This document shows positions 55,740-64,000 of a stretch of DNA of 64,000 bases, piece after piece (the stretch's first letter is position 1; the number at the start of each line of letters is the position of its first letter). The stretch is from NCBI GenBank assembly GCA_963831005.1, contig CAWHOW010000033.1, positions 1 through 64,000 on the forward strand, given 5' to 3'. A program made the position numbers and the translations under genes. The stretch is from CAWHOW01 sp963831005 (lineage in GTDB: Bacteria > Bacteroidota > Bacteroidia > Bacteroidales > CG2-30-32-10). Below the pieces are notes generated by a model that did not search any database, had not been told where the DNA came from, and saw nothing but the letters and a program-made list of their open reading frames with translations.

Positions 55740-56402
55740 TTAAATGTTCAGGTAGTTCATCAGCGAATCAAACCTTTCCTTTAGCACATCGTTAAATTCA
55801 TCTTCAGAAAAAGTAGCTGTTACGCTATATTTATACCTGTACAATGTTTGAAGGACAGAACGTATATCAATTTTATTCAATTTAATAGTGATCTCTATCT
55901 TTGTTGAATCAGGAAATGTAGTAACATATAAACTGAGGACTTTTGCATCATTCGATTCAATTATTTGTGCAATTTCAGATAAAGAATAATCGTTGTTATT
56001 AAGTTCAATAATAATAACCCCGCCGGGATTATCAGCAGCAGTGAGCTTCGAGAAGTTCTGCACAAGATCGGCAAGCATAATGGAACCAACGTAATTATTC
56101 TTTCTGTCCAATACAGGAAGTAAAGATAATTTAAGTGAAGAGAACATTTTAATCACTTCATAAATGTTCTGATCCTGGTAAACAAAAGGTTTTACACACG
56201 AAAGATCATGATTACCCAGAACTTCATCGGGAGTATTTGAATTCTCAATATCAACTTGTGAAATAAGCCCAAGGAACTCTTCATTATTGACAATAGGAAG
56301 ATGCCTCACCTTCAAATCTTCCATCATAGCCATCGCATTCAAAGCGGTATCAGAAGTTTTAAGCGGTATAAAAGAATTTGAAACTATGTCTTTTGCCGTC
56401 AT
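55740..56402 (-). CDS. CBS-domain-pair protein
   Basis: 220 residues: two CBS domains (about 1-60 and 70-125, with RHLPIVNNEEFLGLIS and LSLLPVLDRKNNYVGSI) followed by an ACT-like regulatory domain (GGVIIIELNNNDYSLSEIAQIIESN). Such proteins usually bind adenine nucleotides and signal energy state. As the first gene in an operon with a POTRA barrel and NAD kinase it may sense NAD or ATP, which is inference. Divergent from pdxJ with about 130 bp between. Confidence 0.88.
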   Translation of the reverse strand: MTAKDIVSNSFIPLKTSDTALNAMAMMEDLKVRHLPIVNNEEFLGLISQVDIENSNTPDEVLGNHDLSCVKPFVYQDQNIYEVIKMFSSLKLSLLPVLDRKNNYVGSIMLADLVQNFSKLTAADNPGGVIIIELNNNDYSLSEIAQIIESNDAKVLSLYVTTFPDSTKIEITIKLNKIDIRSVLQTLYRYKYSVTATFSEDEFNDVLKERFDSLMNYLNI

Positions 56403-56534
56403 TTTAAGCCTGCTTTCACAATAATTCCTGAAATGTTTATCTTTACAAACATACTAATTTTTTAGATTTGCAAATTTATTGTGCAAAGTTACTACACTAT
56501 TTGATGACATTAACTTAAAATTACTGATTTTATT

Positions 56535-57263
56535 ATGACCAAACTAAGTGTTAACATAAATAAAATTGCCACAATACGTAATGCACGCGGCGGCAATCTT
56601 CCTGACTTGCTTAAAGTGGCAATGGATTGCGAACGTTATGGGGCGCAGGGAATAACTGTGCATCCCCGTCCCGATGAACGGCATATACGTTATAAAGATG
56701 TACTCGATTTAAAGCCCATTGTTACCACTGAATTCAATATTGAAGGTTATCCTTCGGAGAAGTTCATTGAACTTGTTTGCAAAGTGAAGCCTGCACAGGT
56801 TACACTGGTTCCAGACCCTCCCAATGCTATTACTTCAAATGCCGGATGGGATACAAGGAAGAATGAAACTTTCCTTAAAGAAGTAATTGCCGAATTTAAA
56901 AAGAACGCAATTCGTGTTTCTGTTTTTGTTGATACTGATATTGACAATATATATAACGCAGTAAAAACTGGTGCTGACAGAGTGGAATTATATACCGAAG
57001 ATTATGCAAAGTATTATTCTTACGGCAGGGAAAAAGCCATAGCTCCCTTTATAAAAGCGGCAAATGCAGCCAAAGATGCACATCTTGGTTTAAATGCCGG
57101 CCACGACCTTAATCTTGATAACCTTAATTATTTTGTAAGAAATACAAATGGCTTGCTCGAAGTATCCATTGGGCATGCTTTGGTGTGCGATGCATTGTAT
57201 TATGGACTGGAAAACACAATTCAGATGTATCTTAAAGAATTGAAAGTTGAGATAGTTTTTTAA
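56535..57263 (+). CDS. pdxJ: Pyridoxine 5'-phosphate synthase
   Basis: 242 residues. LSVNINKIATIRNARGG (start), GITVHPRPDERHI, TLVPDPPNAITSNAGWD and LNAGHDLNLDN are all PdxJ hallmarks; the active-site Glu/His residues are in place. It condenses 3-amino-2-oxopropyl phosphate with deoxyxylulose 5-phosphate to form the vitamin B6 phosphate ester, the last step of the DXP-dependent pathway. PLP is also needed by HemL. In many gene layouts pdxJ is next to nadK, as here. Intact. Confidence 0.96.
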   Translation: MTKLSVNINKIATIRNARGGNLPDLLKVAMDCERYGAQGITVHPRPDERHIRYKDVLDLKPIVTTEFNIEGYPSEKFIELVCKVKPAQVTLVPDPPNAITSNAGWDTRKNETFLKEVIAEFKKNAIRVSVFVDTDIDNIYNAVKTGADRVELYTEDYAKYYSYGREKAIAPFIKAANAAKDAHLGLNAGHDLNLDNLNYFVRNTNGLLEVSIGHALVCDALYYGLENTIQMYLKELKVEIVF

Positions 57264-57428
57264 AGTTATCATTATTTAACTTTATTTTCTAGCAAATACT
57301 CAACAATTACCCTTCTTATTTTCACCAATTTAGTAAGTATGTTTCCTTACCGGAAAATAAGTTTTCTGTTTAGAGCCTGTCGTTAGTCTGTTGAAAGGGT
57401 TGGGGATTGACTGGTTTTCATTAGAGTT

Positions 57429-57635
57429 CTTCGGAAAATAGATACGTCATTGCGAACCCTTCGTGCCGTCATTGCGACACAGAGCGAAGCGAAGGGGAAG
57501 CAATCTTAAATGGAAAAGCACTCAGGTGATCCTGAACTTGTTTCAGGATAAACTCCATGAAGCAATCTCTTACCTGAATTAAGATTGCTTCGGGAAAAGA
57601 GCCCTCGCAATGACGAGATAAATGATTTTCCGAAG
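57429..57635. repeat. Large inverted-repeat element (about 207 bp)
   Basis: Three nested pairs align around one centre: CTTCGGAAAAT (57429-57439) with ATTTTCCGAAG (57625-57635), CGTCATTGCGA (57445-57455) with TCGCAATGACG (57605-57615), and GAAGCAATCTT (57497-57507) with AAGATTGCTTC (57581-57591). An inner hairpin ATCCTGAA / TTTCAGGAT lies near 57528-57549. The CGTCATTGCGA...GAAGCAATCT words are common in palindromic dispersed elements of many bacteria. Confidence 0.8.
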
Positions 57636-57682
57636 AAGTCTATTGAACTGCCTTTTTGAACAGCCTCATAACTTCTTTCCGT

Positions 57683-58056
57683 AATGATTATCATTTTATA
57701 GGAATGTATCACATACTTCTTAGAATGTATCGCATACTACTTAGAATGATTATCATTTTATAGGAATGTATCACATACTTCTTAGAATGTATCGCATACT
57801 TCTTAGAATGATTATCATTTTATAGGAATGTATCACATACTTCTTAGAATGTATCGCATACTACTTAGAATGATTATCATTTTATAGGAATGTATCACAT
57901 ACTTCTTAGAATGTATCGCATACTACTTAGAATGTATCACATACTACTTAGAATGTATCACATACTACTTAGAATGTATCGCATACTACTTAGAATGTAT
58001 CACATACTTCTTAGAATGATTACCATACTACTTATAATGATCATCATTCTTCTTAT
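57683..58056. repeat. Tandem array D: 20/21-bp units in a 62-bp higher-order repeat
   Basis: A 20-bp unit (AATGATTATCATTTTATAGG) and two 21-bp units of AATGTATCACATACTTCTTA + G type form a 62-bp block repeated four times, starting at 57683, 57745, 57807 and 57869. From 57889 on only 21-bp units follow until about 58056, with decay at the right end. Confidence 0.95.
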
Positions 58057-58261
58057 TATGATTACCATTTTATTTCAGAAGACAATCATTCTACATGGTG
58101 AGATAAGCTTTCTGTTCGGAATTGCAGCCTTTCCAGTTTTAATTACTTTTTATTATGCAAAAAATAATAGGGGGCTGGCACAATAAAATCTCTTTATTAT
58201 GAGTTATGCTATTTATGTGTAAATTTGTATGCATTTTAAAAGAACAATAAAAATACTCTTA

Positions 58262-59050
58262 ATGAAAAAATTGTCTTTAATAATTGTTGCTTTAATTCTT
58301 ACTTCAATATTTGTTATTTCATGCCAGAAAAAAGAAACTACAGTAATAACATCTACGGGTAATGTTACCCTTGCATTTGCTCATTATGTTAACGGCAGTC
58401 CTGTGAAGCTTGACACTATGACGTATATAAATACCGCAGGAAACCATTATGAGGTGGACGATTACAGGTATTTTATTTCCGACGTGCAGTTTCATAAATC
58501 GGGTGGTGAAGTAATAAATATAAATGCCTGCACCTGGTGGCATTATATTGACAATTCAATTCCGTCAACATTTACATGGAACATTTGTGATAAATTGCCT
58601 TTAGGTACTTACGATACTATTTCGTTCCGTTTTGGATTTACCAATGCACAAAACCAGTCTAATATGTTTCTTAATCCACCTGAATCAAATATGTTCTGGC
58701 CTGCAATGATGGGTGGGGGTTATCATTATATGCAGATTGACGGCAAATGGAGGGACAGTGTCAACTATATTGAGGGCTTTAGCACACATCTTGGCATTGG
58801 TGAAGTGATTGATGGAAGTGATACTATATATGTAGATAACAGTTTTCGTGCAAAACTTCCTGTTTCGTTTAAATTAACAGCGACTTCTATACCTGTAATA
58901 CAAATCATTATGAATATTGACAGATGGTACAGCAATCCATATGTTTTTGATTTCAATTATTATGGTGAGAATATAATGATGAACCAAGATGCCATGCACA
59001 AAATTTCAGCTAATGGCTGGGATGTGTTTACAGTTGGTTATGTGCATTAG
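58262..59050 (+). CDS. MbnP-like lipoprotein
   Basis: 262 residues from the ATG at 58262; an upstream ATG at 58229 is less likely, because the lipoprotein signal (VISC, Cys21) fits the later one. The mature part has the MbnP-family layout: VTLAFAHYVNGSPVKLDT start, DDYRYFISDVQF, SFRFGFTNAQNQ and MGGGYHYMQIDGKW. MbnP proteins are copper-linked partners of di-haem MbnH enzymes, in which a Trp is oxidised to kynurenine. No MbnH-like gene is next to it here. It is anchored to a membrane facing the periplasm or outside. Copper binding is inferred by family only. Confidence 0.8.
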   Translation: MKKLSLIIVALILTSIFVISCQKKETTVITSTGNVTLAFAHYVNGSPVKLDTMTYINTAGNHYEVDDYRYFISDVQFHKSGGEVININACTWWHYIDNSIPSTFTWNICDKLPLGTYDTISFRFGFTNAQNQSNMFLNPPESNMFWPAMMGGGYHYMQIDGKWRDSVNYIEGFSTHLGIGEVIDGSDTIYVDNSFRAKLPVSFKLTATSIPVIQIIMNIDRWYSNPYVFDFNYYGENIMMNQDAMHKISANGWDVFTVGYVH

Positions 59051-59176
59051 AAAGCCATTCATAAGTAGAAAATATAATCTTGAATAAAAATTAAGTAAAA
59101 ATACTTATGATTTGAAATATTCCTATATTTGTAGTTTACAAAACAGAATTCTATAACAGATAAAAAAATATTTATT

Positions 59177-61332
59177 ATGGTTAAAAAGATATTTTCAGTA
59201 TTAATGGTTTCTTGTCTTTTCCTCAATATAAAGGTAAAAGCGGATGAAGGAATGTGGCTTCCATTGCTTATTGATCGTCTAAATTATGTTGATATGCAGA
59301 AAATGGGATGCCATCTTACAGCCGATGAAATATACAGTGTAAACCATTCCAGCTTGAAAGATGCTATTGTTTCTATTAACAATGGTTATTGTTCGGGAAT
59401 AATGGTATCTGCTGAAGGCTTATTCTTTACAAATCATCATTGTGGAAGGGGTTTTGTTCAGGCTCATTCTACCGTTGACAAAGATTATCTTACAAATGGT
59501 TTCTGGGCAATGGATAAAACCGAAGAGCTAAGAAACGATAAGTTGTCTGCTACTTTTCTTATTCGTATTGAAGATGTTTCAGGTAAAATATTGCCTTATG
59601 TGAATGACAAAATGTCGGAAACACAGCGGCAGTCAATAATAGATTCCATCAGCACTTCACTTGAGAAATCGGCAATTAAAGGAACTACTTATAGTGGAAA
59701 AGTTCTGCCTTTCTTTGAAAGCAATGAATTTTATTTGTTTGTAACAGAAACATATAAAGATGTAAGGCTTGTAGGAGCGCCCCCGAAGCGATTGGAGAGT
59801 TTGGTGCAGATACTGACAACTGGATGTGGCCTCGACATGGAGGAGATTTTTCTTTATTCCGCGTGTATATGTCACCCGATGGTGGACCTTCGGAATACTC
59901 AAAGAAAAATGTTCCTTACAAATCAAAATATTCCGTACCAATTTCCATGAAAGGGCTTAAAAAAGATGAATTTGCCATGGTACTTGGATTTCCTGGTACT
60001 TCCGACAGGTTTATCACTTCTTATGGAGTAAAAGTGGCTACTGACAAATTAGACCCTTCTATTGTAAAGATCCGCGAGAAGAAACTTTCATTGATGAATG
60101 AAGATATGAAAGCAAATGAAGCAGTAAGAATTCAATATGCTGAAAAATATGCATCCTCTGCCAATTATTATAAATATTATATCGGACAAGCTGAGCAACT
60201 CAAGAAGTTGAATATTTATGATAAAAAACTTGCTATAGAAAAAGCTTTTAAAACATGGTATGAAAGCAGTCCTAAATTAAAAGAAAAGTATAGTGGTGTT
60301 TTAGGCAATATCGAAAAATCAATGGAAAAGGTAGGAGAATATACTATTCCATACATCTATTACAGGGAAGCTGTCATTAGGAGTATGGAAATTTTTAGTT
60401 TTGCCAACACATACGAAGAGCTATATAAACAATTGAAGCTGGCTGTTGACGATGAGGCAATAAACCGGTTAACTCAAAGTCTTTCATACAATGCAAAGGC
60501 ATATTTTAAAAATTATAATATGCCAACTGACAAAAAAATAACAAATGCATTGCTTTTAATGTTTTCAACGGATGTACCCAAAGAGTTTCATCCGGATGTA
60601 TTTGCTAACATTCAGAAAAAATTCAAAAACGATATTTCTGCTTTTGTTAATGATTTATTTGATCAGTCAATTTTTGCAAGTAAGGATAAGATGCTTGATT
60701 TTCTTATCAAACCAGATTATAAAAAACTGGATAAAGATGCAGGATGGATAACCATGGAATCTTTTTATAATAAATACAAAGATGTGTCGGATTTGTATAA
60801 CAATGCCAAACTGGAGTTAACAAAAGGCACAAGGTTATTTGTTGAAGGTATTATGGAAATGAATAAAGATAAAAAGTACTATCCTAATGCCAATTCTACG
60901 ATGAGGCTTACTTATGGCAAGGTAACAGATTATAACCCTAACCCCACCTCAAATTTTGGTTATTATACAACATTGGATGAACTGATAGCAAAAGAAGATC
61001 CTAAGAATTCCGATTTTGAAGTGCCAAATAAATTAAAGCTTTTATACCAGAATAAAGATTATGGAAAATATGCCACTGACGGCAAAATGTATGTTGATTT
61101 TATTACAAATTGTGATGTTACTGGTGGCGATTCCGGGGCTCCTGTAATTGATGGTGATGGAAATCTTATTGGTCTTGTTTTCGATATTAATTGGGAATCG
61201 ACAAGCTCTCCTATCTTTTTTGATGATAATTATCAGAGAACAATAGCTGTTGATATTAAATATATATTGTTTGTTATTGACAAATATGCCGGGGCTTCAA
61301 ACATTATTAAAGAGCTTACCTTAAAAGATTAA
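59177..61332 (+). pseudogene. S46-family dipeptidyl peptidase (DPP7/DPP11-like), one frameshift
   Basis: A single-base break at the C run 59780-59784 splits one protein into frames 59177-59950 and 59824-61332. Adding one C gives a continuous APPEAIGEFGADTDNWMWPRH, the expected S46 sequence. The protein (about 718 residues) has a signal peptide, the catalytic His in FFTNHHCGRG (His87 or His88) and the nucleophile Ser in VTGGDSGAPVID near the end. S46 enzymes release dipeptides in the periplasm for amino-acid-fermenting or peptide-using bacteria. The specificity residue cannot be fixed. Single gene with its own terminator. Confidence 0.85.
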
Positions 61333-61357
61333 GTCTAAGTTATTTTATCAGGATAAT

Positions 61358-61384
61358 AAAGGGCAGCTAAGTTAGCTGCCTTTC
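61358..61384 (+). terminator. Rho-independent terminator
   Basis: Stem AAAGGGCAGCTAA / TTAGCTGCCTTT after the S46 gene. Confidence 0.75.
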
Positions 61385-61477
61385 TTGTTTCCCACTTGTA
61401 AAAGATTAAATCAAGATGTCGGAAATTCTCGTATTTTTGCTCAAATTTAAACAAGTTTATTTTATTAAATTTTTGAT

Positions 61478-62572
61478 ATGAAAAATAAAAAATGGTATGT
61501 TGCCATTCCTATTATAATAATTGTCGGATTTCTTCTCTGGTATTTTAGCGCTATTGTTACCTATATTTTAGTTGCTGCTGTACTTTCCATAATAGGACAT
61601 CCTTTAGTAAGACTTTTAAACACAATAAAATTTAAAGAAATTGTATTTCCTCGTGCTTTAAGCGCTTTAATTACATTGCTAGTAATGTTCTTTATTATTT
61701 TTCTTCTTTTCTGGCTTGTAGTTCCTTTAATCGCCAAGCAAACTGAATTTTTATCAGGTATTAGCGTTGATACTTTGGCAACGAGTTTTCAGGAGCCAAT
61801 TAAATATGTACAAAAAATACTTGTGCAATATAATCTTATCTCGGCATCTGTTGATATTACTCAAAATATCTCTTCTCAAATAATGTCTGTTGTTGGAATT
61901 ACACAATTCTCAAATTTCATTAATTCAATAGTAAGTTTCACAAGCAGTCTGGCTGTGGCTTTTTTTGCAATTTCTTTTATTACTTTCTTCTTTTTGAAAG
62001 ATGAAAAATTGTTTTTTAAAATGGTTATGGCTGCTACTCCAATTGGATACCAGGATGCAGTGAAACATGTGTTAATGGAATCCAAACGTTTACTTACGCG
62101 TTATTTTATAGGGTTATGCATTGATCTCACACTTGTAATAAGCCTAATGACATTAGGAATGTGGATACTTGGCTTTAAGAATGCTTTAATGATTGGGTTC
62201 TTTGTTGGTATTATGAATATAGTTCCTTATGTCGGTCCGATTATTGGGGCTTCTATTGGAATATTATTAGGACTTTCCAGTAATCTTGGATTGGACTTTT
62301 CTACACAAATGGTTCCTTTGATTTTTGAAATGCTTGGTGTTTTCCTAGCTGTTAACTTACTTGATGCGATGATACTTCAACCAACTATATATTCAAGTAG
62401 TGTGAAAGCGCACCCATTAGAAATATTCCTTGTAATTATGATGGCGGGTAGTATAGCCGGAGTCCCGGGTATGATGCTAGCGATACCATCCTATACAGTA
62501 TTAAGGATAGTTGCTAAAGAATTCTTTAACAAATTCTATCTTGTTAAAAGCCTCACAAAGAATATTGATTAA
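61478..62572 (+). CDS. AI-2E family transporter (PerM/TqsA-like)
   Basis: 364 residues with about seven membrane helices. The GLCIDLTLVISLMTLGMWILGF helix and the following NALMIGFFVGIMNIVPYVGPIIGASIGILLGL region, shown in part, are the family's conserved core, and HPLEIFLVIMMAGSIAGVPGMML closes it. Members export small molecules; some release the quorum signal AI-2, others act in pH or ion homeostasis, so substrate is open. It lies 13 bp ahead of the radical SAM gene on the same strand and may be cotranscribed. Confidence 0.9.
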   Translation: MKNKKWYVAIPIIIIVGFLLWYFSAIVTYILVAAVLSIIGHPLVRLLNTIKFKEIVFPRALSALITLLVMFFIIFLLFWLVVPLIAKQTEFLSGISVDTLATSFQEPIKYVQKILVQYNLISASVDITQNISSQIMSVVGITQFSNFINSIVSFTSSLAVAFFAISFITFFFLKDEKLFFKMVMAATPIGYQDAVKHVLMESKRLLTRYFIGLCIDLTLVISLMTLGMWILGFKNALMIGFFVGIMNIVPYVGPIIGASIGILLGLSSNLGLDFSTQMVPLIFEMLGVFLAVNLLDAMILQPTIYSSSVKAHPLEIFLVIMMAGSIAGVPGMMLAIPSYTVLRIVAKEFFNKFYLVKSLTKNID

Positions 62573-62585
62573 TTAAAAATGTATT

Positions 62586-63590
62586 GTGAAAGCTGGGTTT
62601 TCAGATTCAATAAATTTTCTTTCGAATCTTACTTTCAGGAAATTTCTTAATTCTGTTCTTATATATAAGAGTTATTATCTTTCCCGCCTCTTCAAGAAAC
62701 CTATACTTTGGGGAATGCCTGTCAGCGCTTCTATTGAAGCTACCACAAACTGCAACCTTCACTGTCCTGAATGCCCCAGTGGATTAAAAAAGTTTTCAAG
62801 ACAAACAGGAACCATTAATCTTAAAAGTTTTAAAAATTGCATTGATCCACTTTCAAAAAATCTTGCTTACCTGATGATATATTTTCAGGGCGAACCTTAT
62901 TTGAATAAAGATTTCTTCGAACTAGTAAATTATGCAAAATCGAAAAGAATTTACACTGCGACTTCCACTAATGGCCATTTTTTAGATGATGAGAATGCTC
63001 GTAAAACAATAGAATCTGGCATTGACAGGCTAATTATATCTTTGGATGGTCCGAATGAAGAAAGTTATACTGCATATCGTGTGGGAGGGGATTTTAATAA
63101 AGTTATTGACAGAATTAAAAACGTTGTTAAATGGAAGAAAAAGTTGAATTCTAATAAGCCATATATTATTCTTCAATGCCTTATTTTGAAATCAAATGAA
63201 CATCTTATCAATGAAATCACTCAATTATCAAAGCAATTAGAAGTTGATAAACTTGAACTAAAAACTGCACAATTTTATAATTTTAAAAACGGAAACCCAT
63301 TAATGCCAACTATTCCTGAATATTCAAGATACATTCAAAATACTGATGGCACTTATTCATTAAAAAAGAAAATAAAAAACCATTGTCTCCGTATGTGGCA
63401 ATCCGTAGTTATTTCGTGGGATGGAAAAGTTGTTCCCTGTTGCTTCGATAAGGATGCACAACATCAATTGGGCGATTTGAATAAATCTACTTTTAAAGAA
63501 ATATGGACGGGAAATAATTACAAAGCTTTCAGAAAAGAAGTTTTAACTAACAGGAAAAACATTGACAGCTGTTGTAACTGCACAGAATAA
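62586..63590 (+). CDS. Radical SAM protein with SPASM domain
   Basis: 334 residues from a GTG at 62586, 13 bp after the transporter. The [4Fe-4S] motif is Cys56-x3-Cys60-x2-Cys63 (TTNCNLHCPECP). The C-terminal SPASM part has Cys in KNHCLRMW, VVPCCFDKD and the last SCCNCTE, enough for one or two extra clusters. SPASM radical SAM enzymes modify peptides or proteins, or act as maturases. No small precursor peptide is seen in the flanks, so the target is unknown; the nearest relatives in Bacteroidota are single genes of unknown role. The last residues are close to the stop, so the cluster domain may be slightly short. Confidence 0.88.
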   Translation: MKAGFSDSINFLSNLTFRKFLNSVLIYKSYYLSRLFKKPILWGMPVSASIEATTNCNLHCPECPSGLKKFSRQTGTINLKSFKNCIDPLSKNLAYLMIYFQGEPYLNKDFFELVNYAKSKRIYTATSTNGHFLDDENARKTIESGIDRLIISLDGPNEESYTAYRVGGDFNKVIDRIKNVVKWKKKLNSNKPYIILQCLILKSNEHLINEITQLSKQLEVDKLELKTAQFYNFKNGNPLMPTIPEYSRYIQNTDGTYSLKKKIKNHCLRMWQSVVISWDGKVVPCCFDKDAQHQLGDLNKSTFKEIWTGNNYKAFRKEVLTNRKNIDSCCNCTE

Positions 63591-63592
63591 TA

Positions 63593-64000
63593 TCATACCG
63601 TCATTATATCTTTTTCCTTGGCAGCAATAATCTTATCAATTTTCAGGATATATTCATCGGTGAGGGATTGAATATCGGTTTCCAGTTTCTTAACTTCATC
63701 TTCAGGAATTCCTTGTTTTTCAAGCTTTTTAGCGGTGTCGTTCGCTTCTTTACGCAAACCTCTTATTACAATCCTTGCATTCTCAGCTTCGGTTTTTGCA
63801 CGTTTTACATATTCCCTTCTTCTTTCTTCGGTCAATGGTGGAACGGGTATCCTTATTACCATACCATCATTCATGGGGTTAAAGCCAAGGTTAGCAGCCA
63901 TAATGGCTTTTTCAATTGGCTGTAATGCATTCTTATCCCAGGGTTGTATAAATATAGTTTTGGGATCAGGAGCGCTGACATTCGCCATTTGATTAAGGGG
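63593..64000 (-). CDS. frr: Ribosome recycling factor (partial, N-terminus beyond window)
   Basis: The frame is open to the window edge; residues PLNQMANVSAPDPKTIFIQPWD match the inner part of RRF, so the ATG at 63988 is internal and the start lies outside. LTEERRREYVKRAKTEAENARIVIRGLR and the end ITIDKIIAAKE-type helix are typical. With EF-G, RRF splits post-termination ribosomes. About 136 of some 185 residues are in view. It is convergent with the radical SAM gene; stops are only 2 bp apart. Confidence 0.95.
   Translation of the reverse strand, partial: PLNQMANVSAPDPKTIFIQPWDKNALQPIEKAIMAANLGFNPMNDGMVIRIPVPPLTEERRREYVKRAKTEAENARIVIRGLRKEANDTAKKLEKQGIPEDEVKKLETDIQSLTDEYILKIDKIIAAKEKDIMTV

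Larger units (their letters stand above)
57264..58261. other. Long intergenic region with inverted-repeat element and array D
   Basis: About 1 kb with no supported gene. In order: AT-rich spacer, an inverted-repeat element (57429-57635), array D (57683-58056), and a short stretch with TAAATTTG (-7-like) ahead of the MbnP-like gene. One long frame over the array is a product of the repeats. Confidence 0.6.

Noticed and set aside
62586..63590. RiPP peptide locus around the radical SAM/SPASM gene
   Set aside because: No small precursor gene, protease or dedicated exporter is seen next to it.

Overview
The window is AT-rich chromosomal DNA from a member of the Bacteroidota. The evidence is the set of type IX secretion (T9SS) C-terminal sorting domains, the DUF5777 and DUF5723 outer-membrane barrels, promoters of the TTG-N20-TAnnTTTG type, gingipain-like (C25) and Dpp7/11-like (S46) peptidases, and the pdxJ / CBS-domain / POTRA-barrel / NAD kinase gene order. 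Species cannot be told from the window.

Layout. 1-5.8 kb: a broken BNR-repeat surface protein, a broken purple-acid-phosphatase-like enzyme, a CNNM/CorC-type transporter and a TPR/PD40 periplasmic protein. 5.9-8.1 kb: two adjacent insertion sequences (IS5-like and IS630-like). 8.4-18.8 kb: a c-type cytochrome region with an Rrf2 iron-sulfur regulator, a mono-haem lipoprotein, a DUF5777 barrel, a fused ResB/CcsA cytochrome c synthetase, a small T9SS protein, a collagen-stalk multihaem cytochrome whose 3' end is frameshifted, and a tetrahaem cytochrome. 19-30.3 kb: one minus-strand operon holding every step from glutamyl-tRNA to protohaem (hemA, a hemC-hemD fusion, hemB, hemL, hemE, hemN, hemH, hemG) plus a small membrane protein. 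30.8-32.8 kb: a two-component system. 33-51.5 kb: large surface proteins (collagen/YadA-like, S74 chaperone with T9SS tail, C25 peptidase, chagasin-papain fusion, DUF5723 barrel, a broken T9SS protein), an orphan P-loop ATPase, tRNA-Asn and a PfkB kinase. 51.9-53.3 kb: an IS256 element. 53.4-57.3 kb: NAD kinase, POTRA barrel, CBS protein, pdxJ. 58-64 kb: an MbnP-like lipoprotein, a frameshifted S46 peptidase, an AI-2E transporter, a radical SAM/SPASM protein and the 3' part of frr.

How it fits together. The 8-30 kb stretch makes haem, ligates it to exported apocytochromes and encodes several of those cytochromes, one on a collagen-like stalk, which suggests electron transfer at or beyond the cell surface. 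The most unusual DNA feature is a set of five intergenic tandem-repeat arrays with different unit sequences but the same period of 21 bp (three exact throughout, two with some 20-bp units). Several genes for exported proteins carry single-base frameshifts, mostly at short homopolymers; these may be assembly indels or real decay, and the sequence alone does not settle it.
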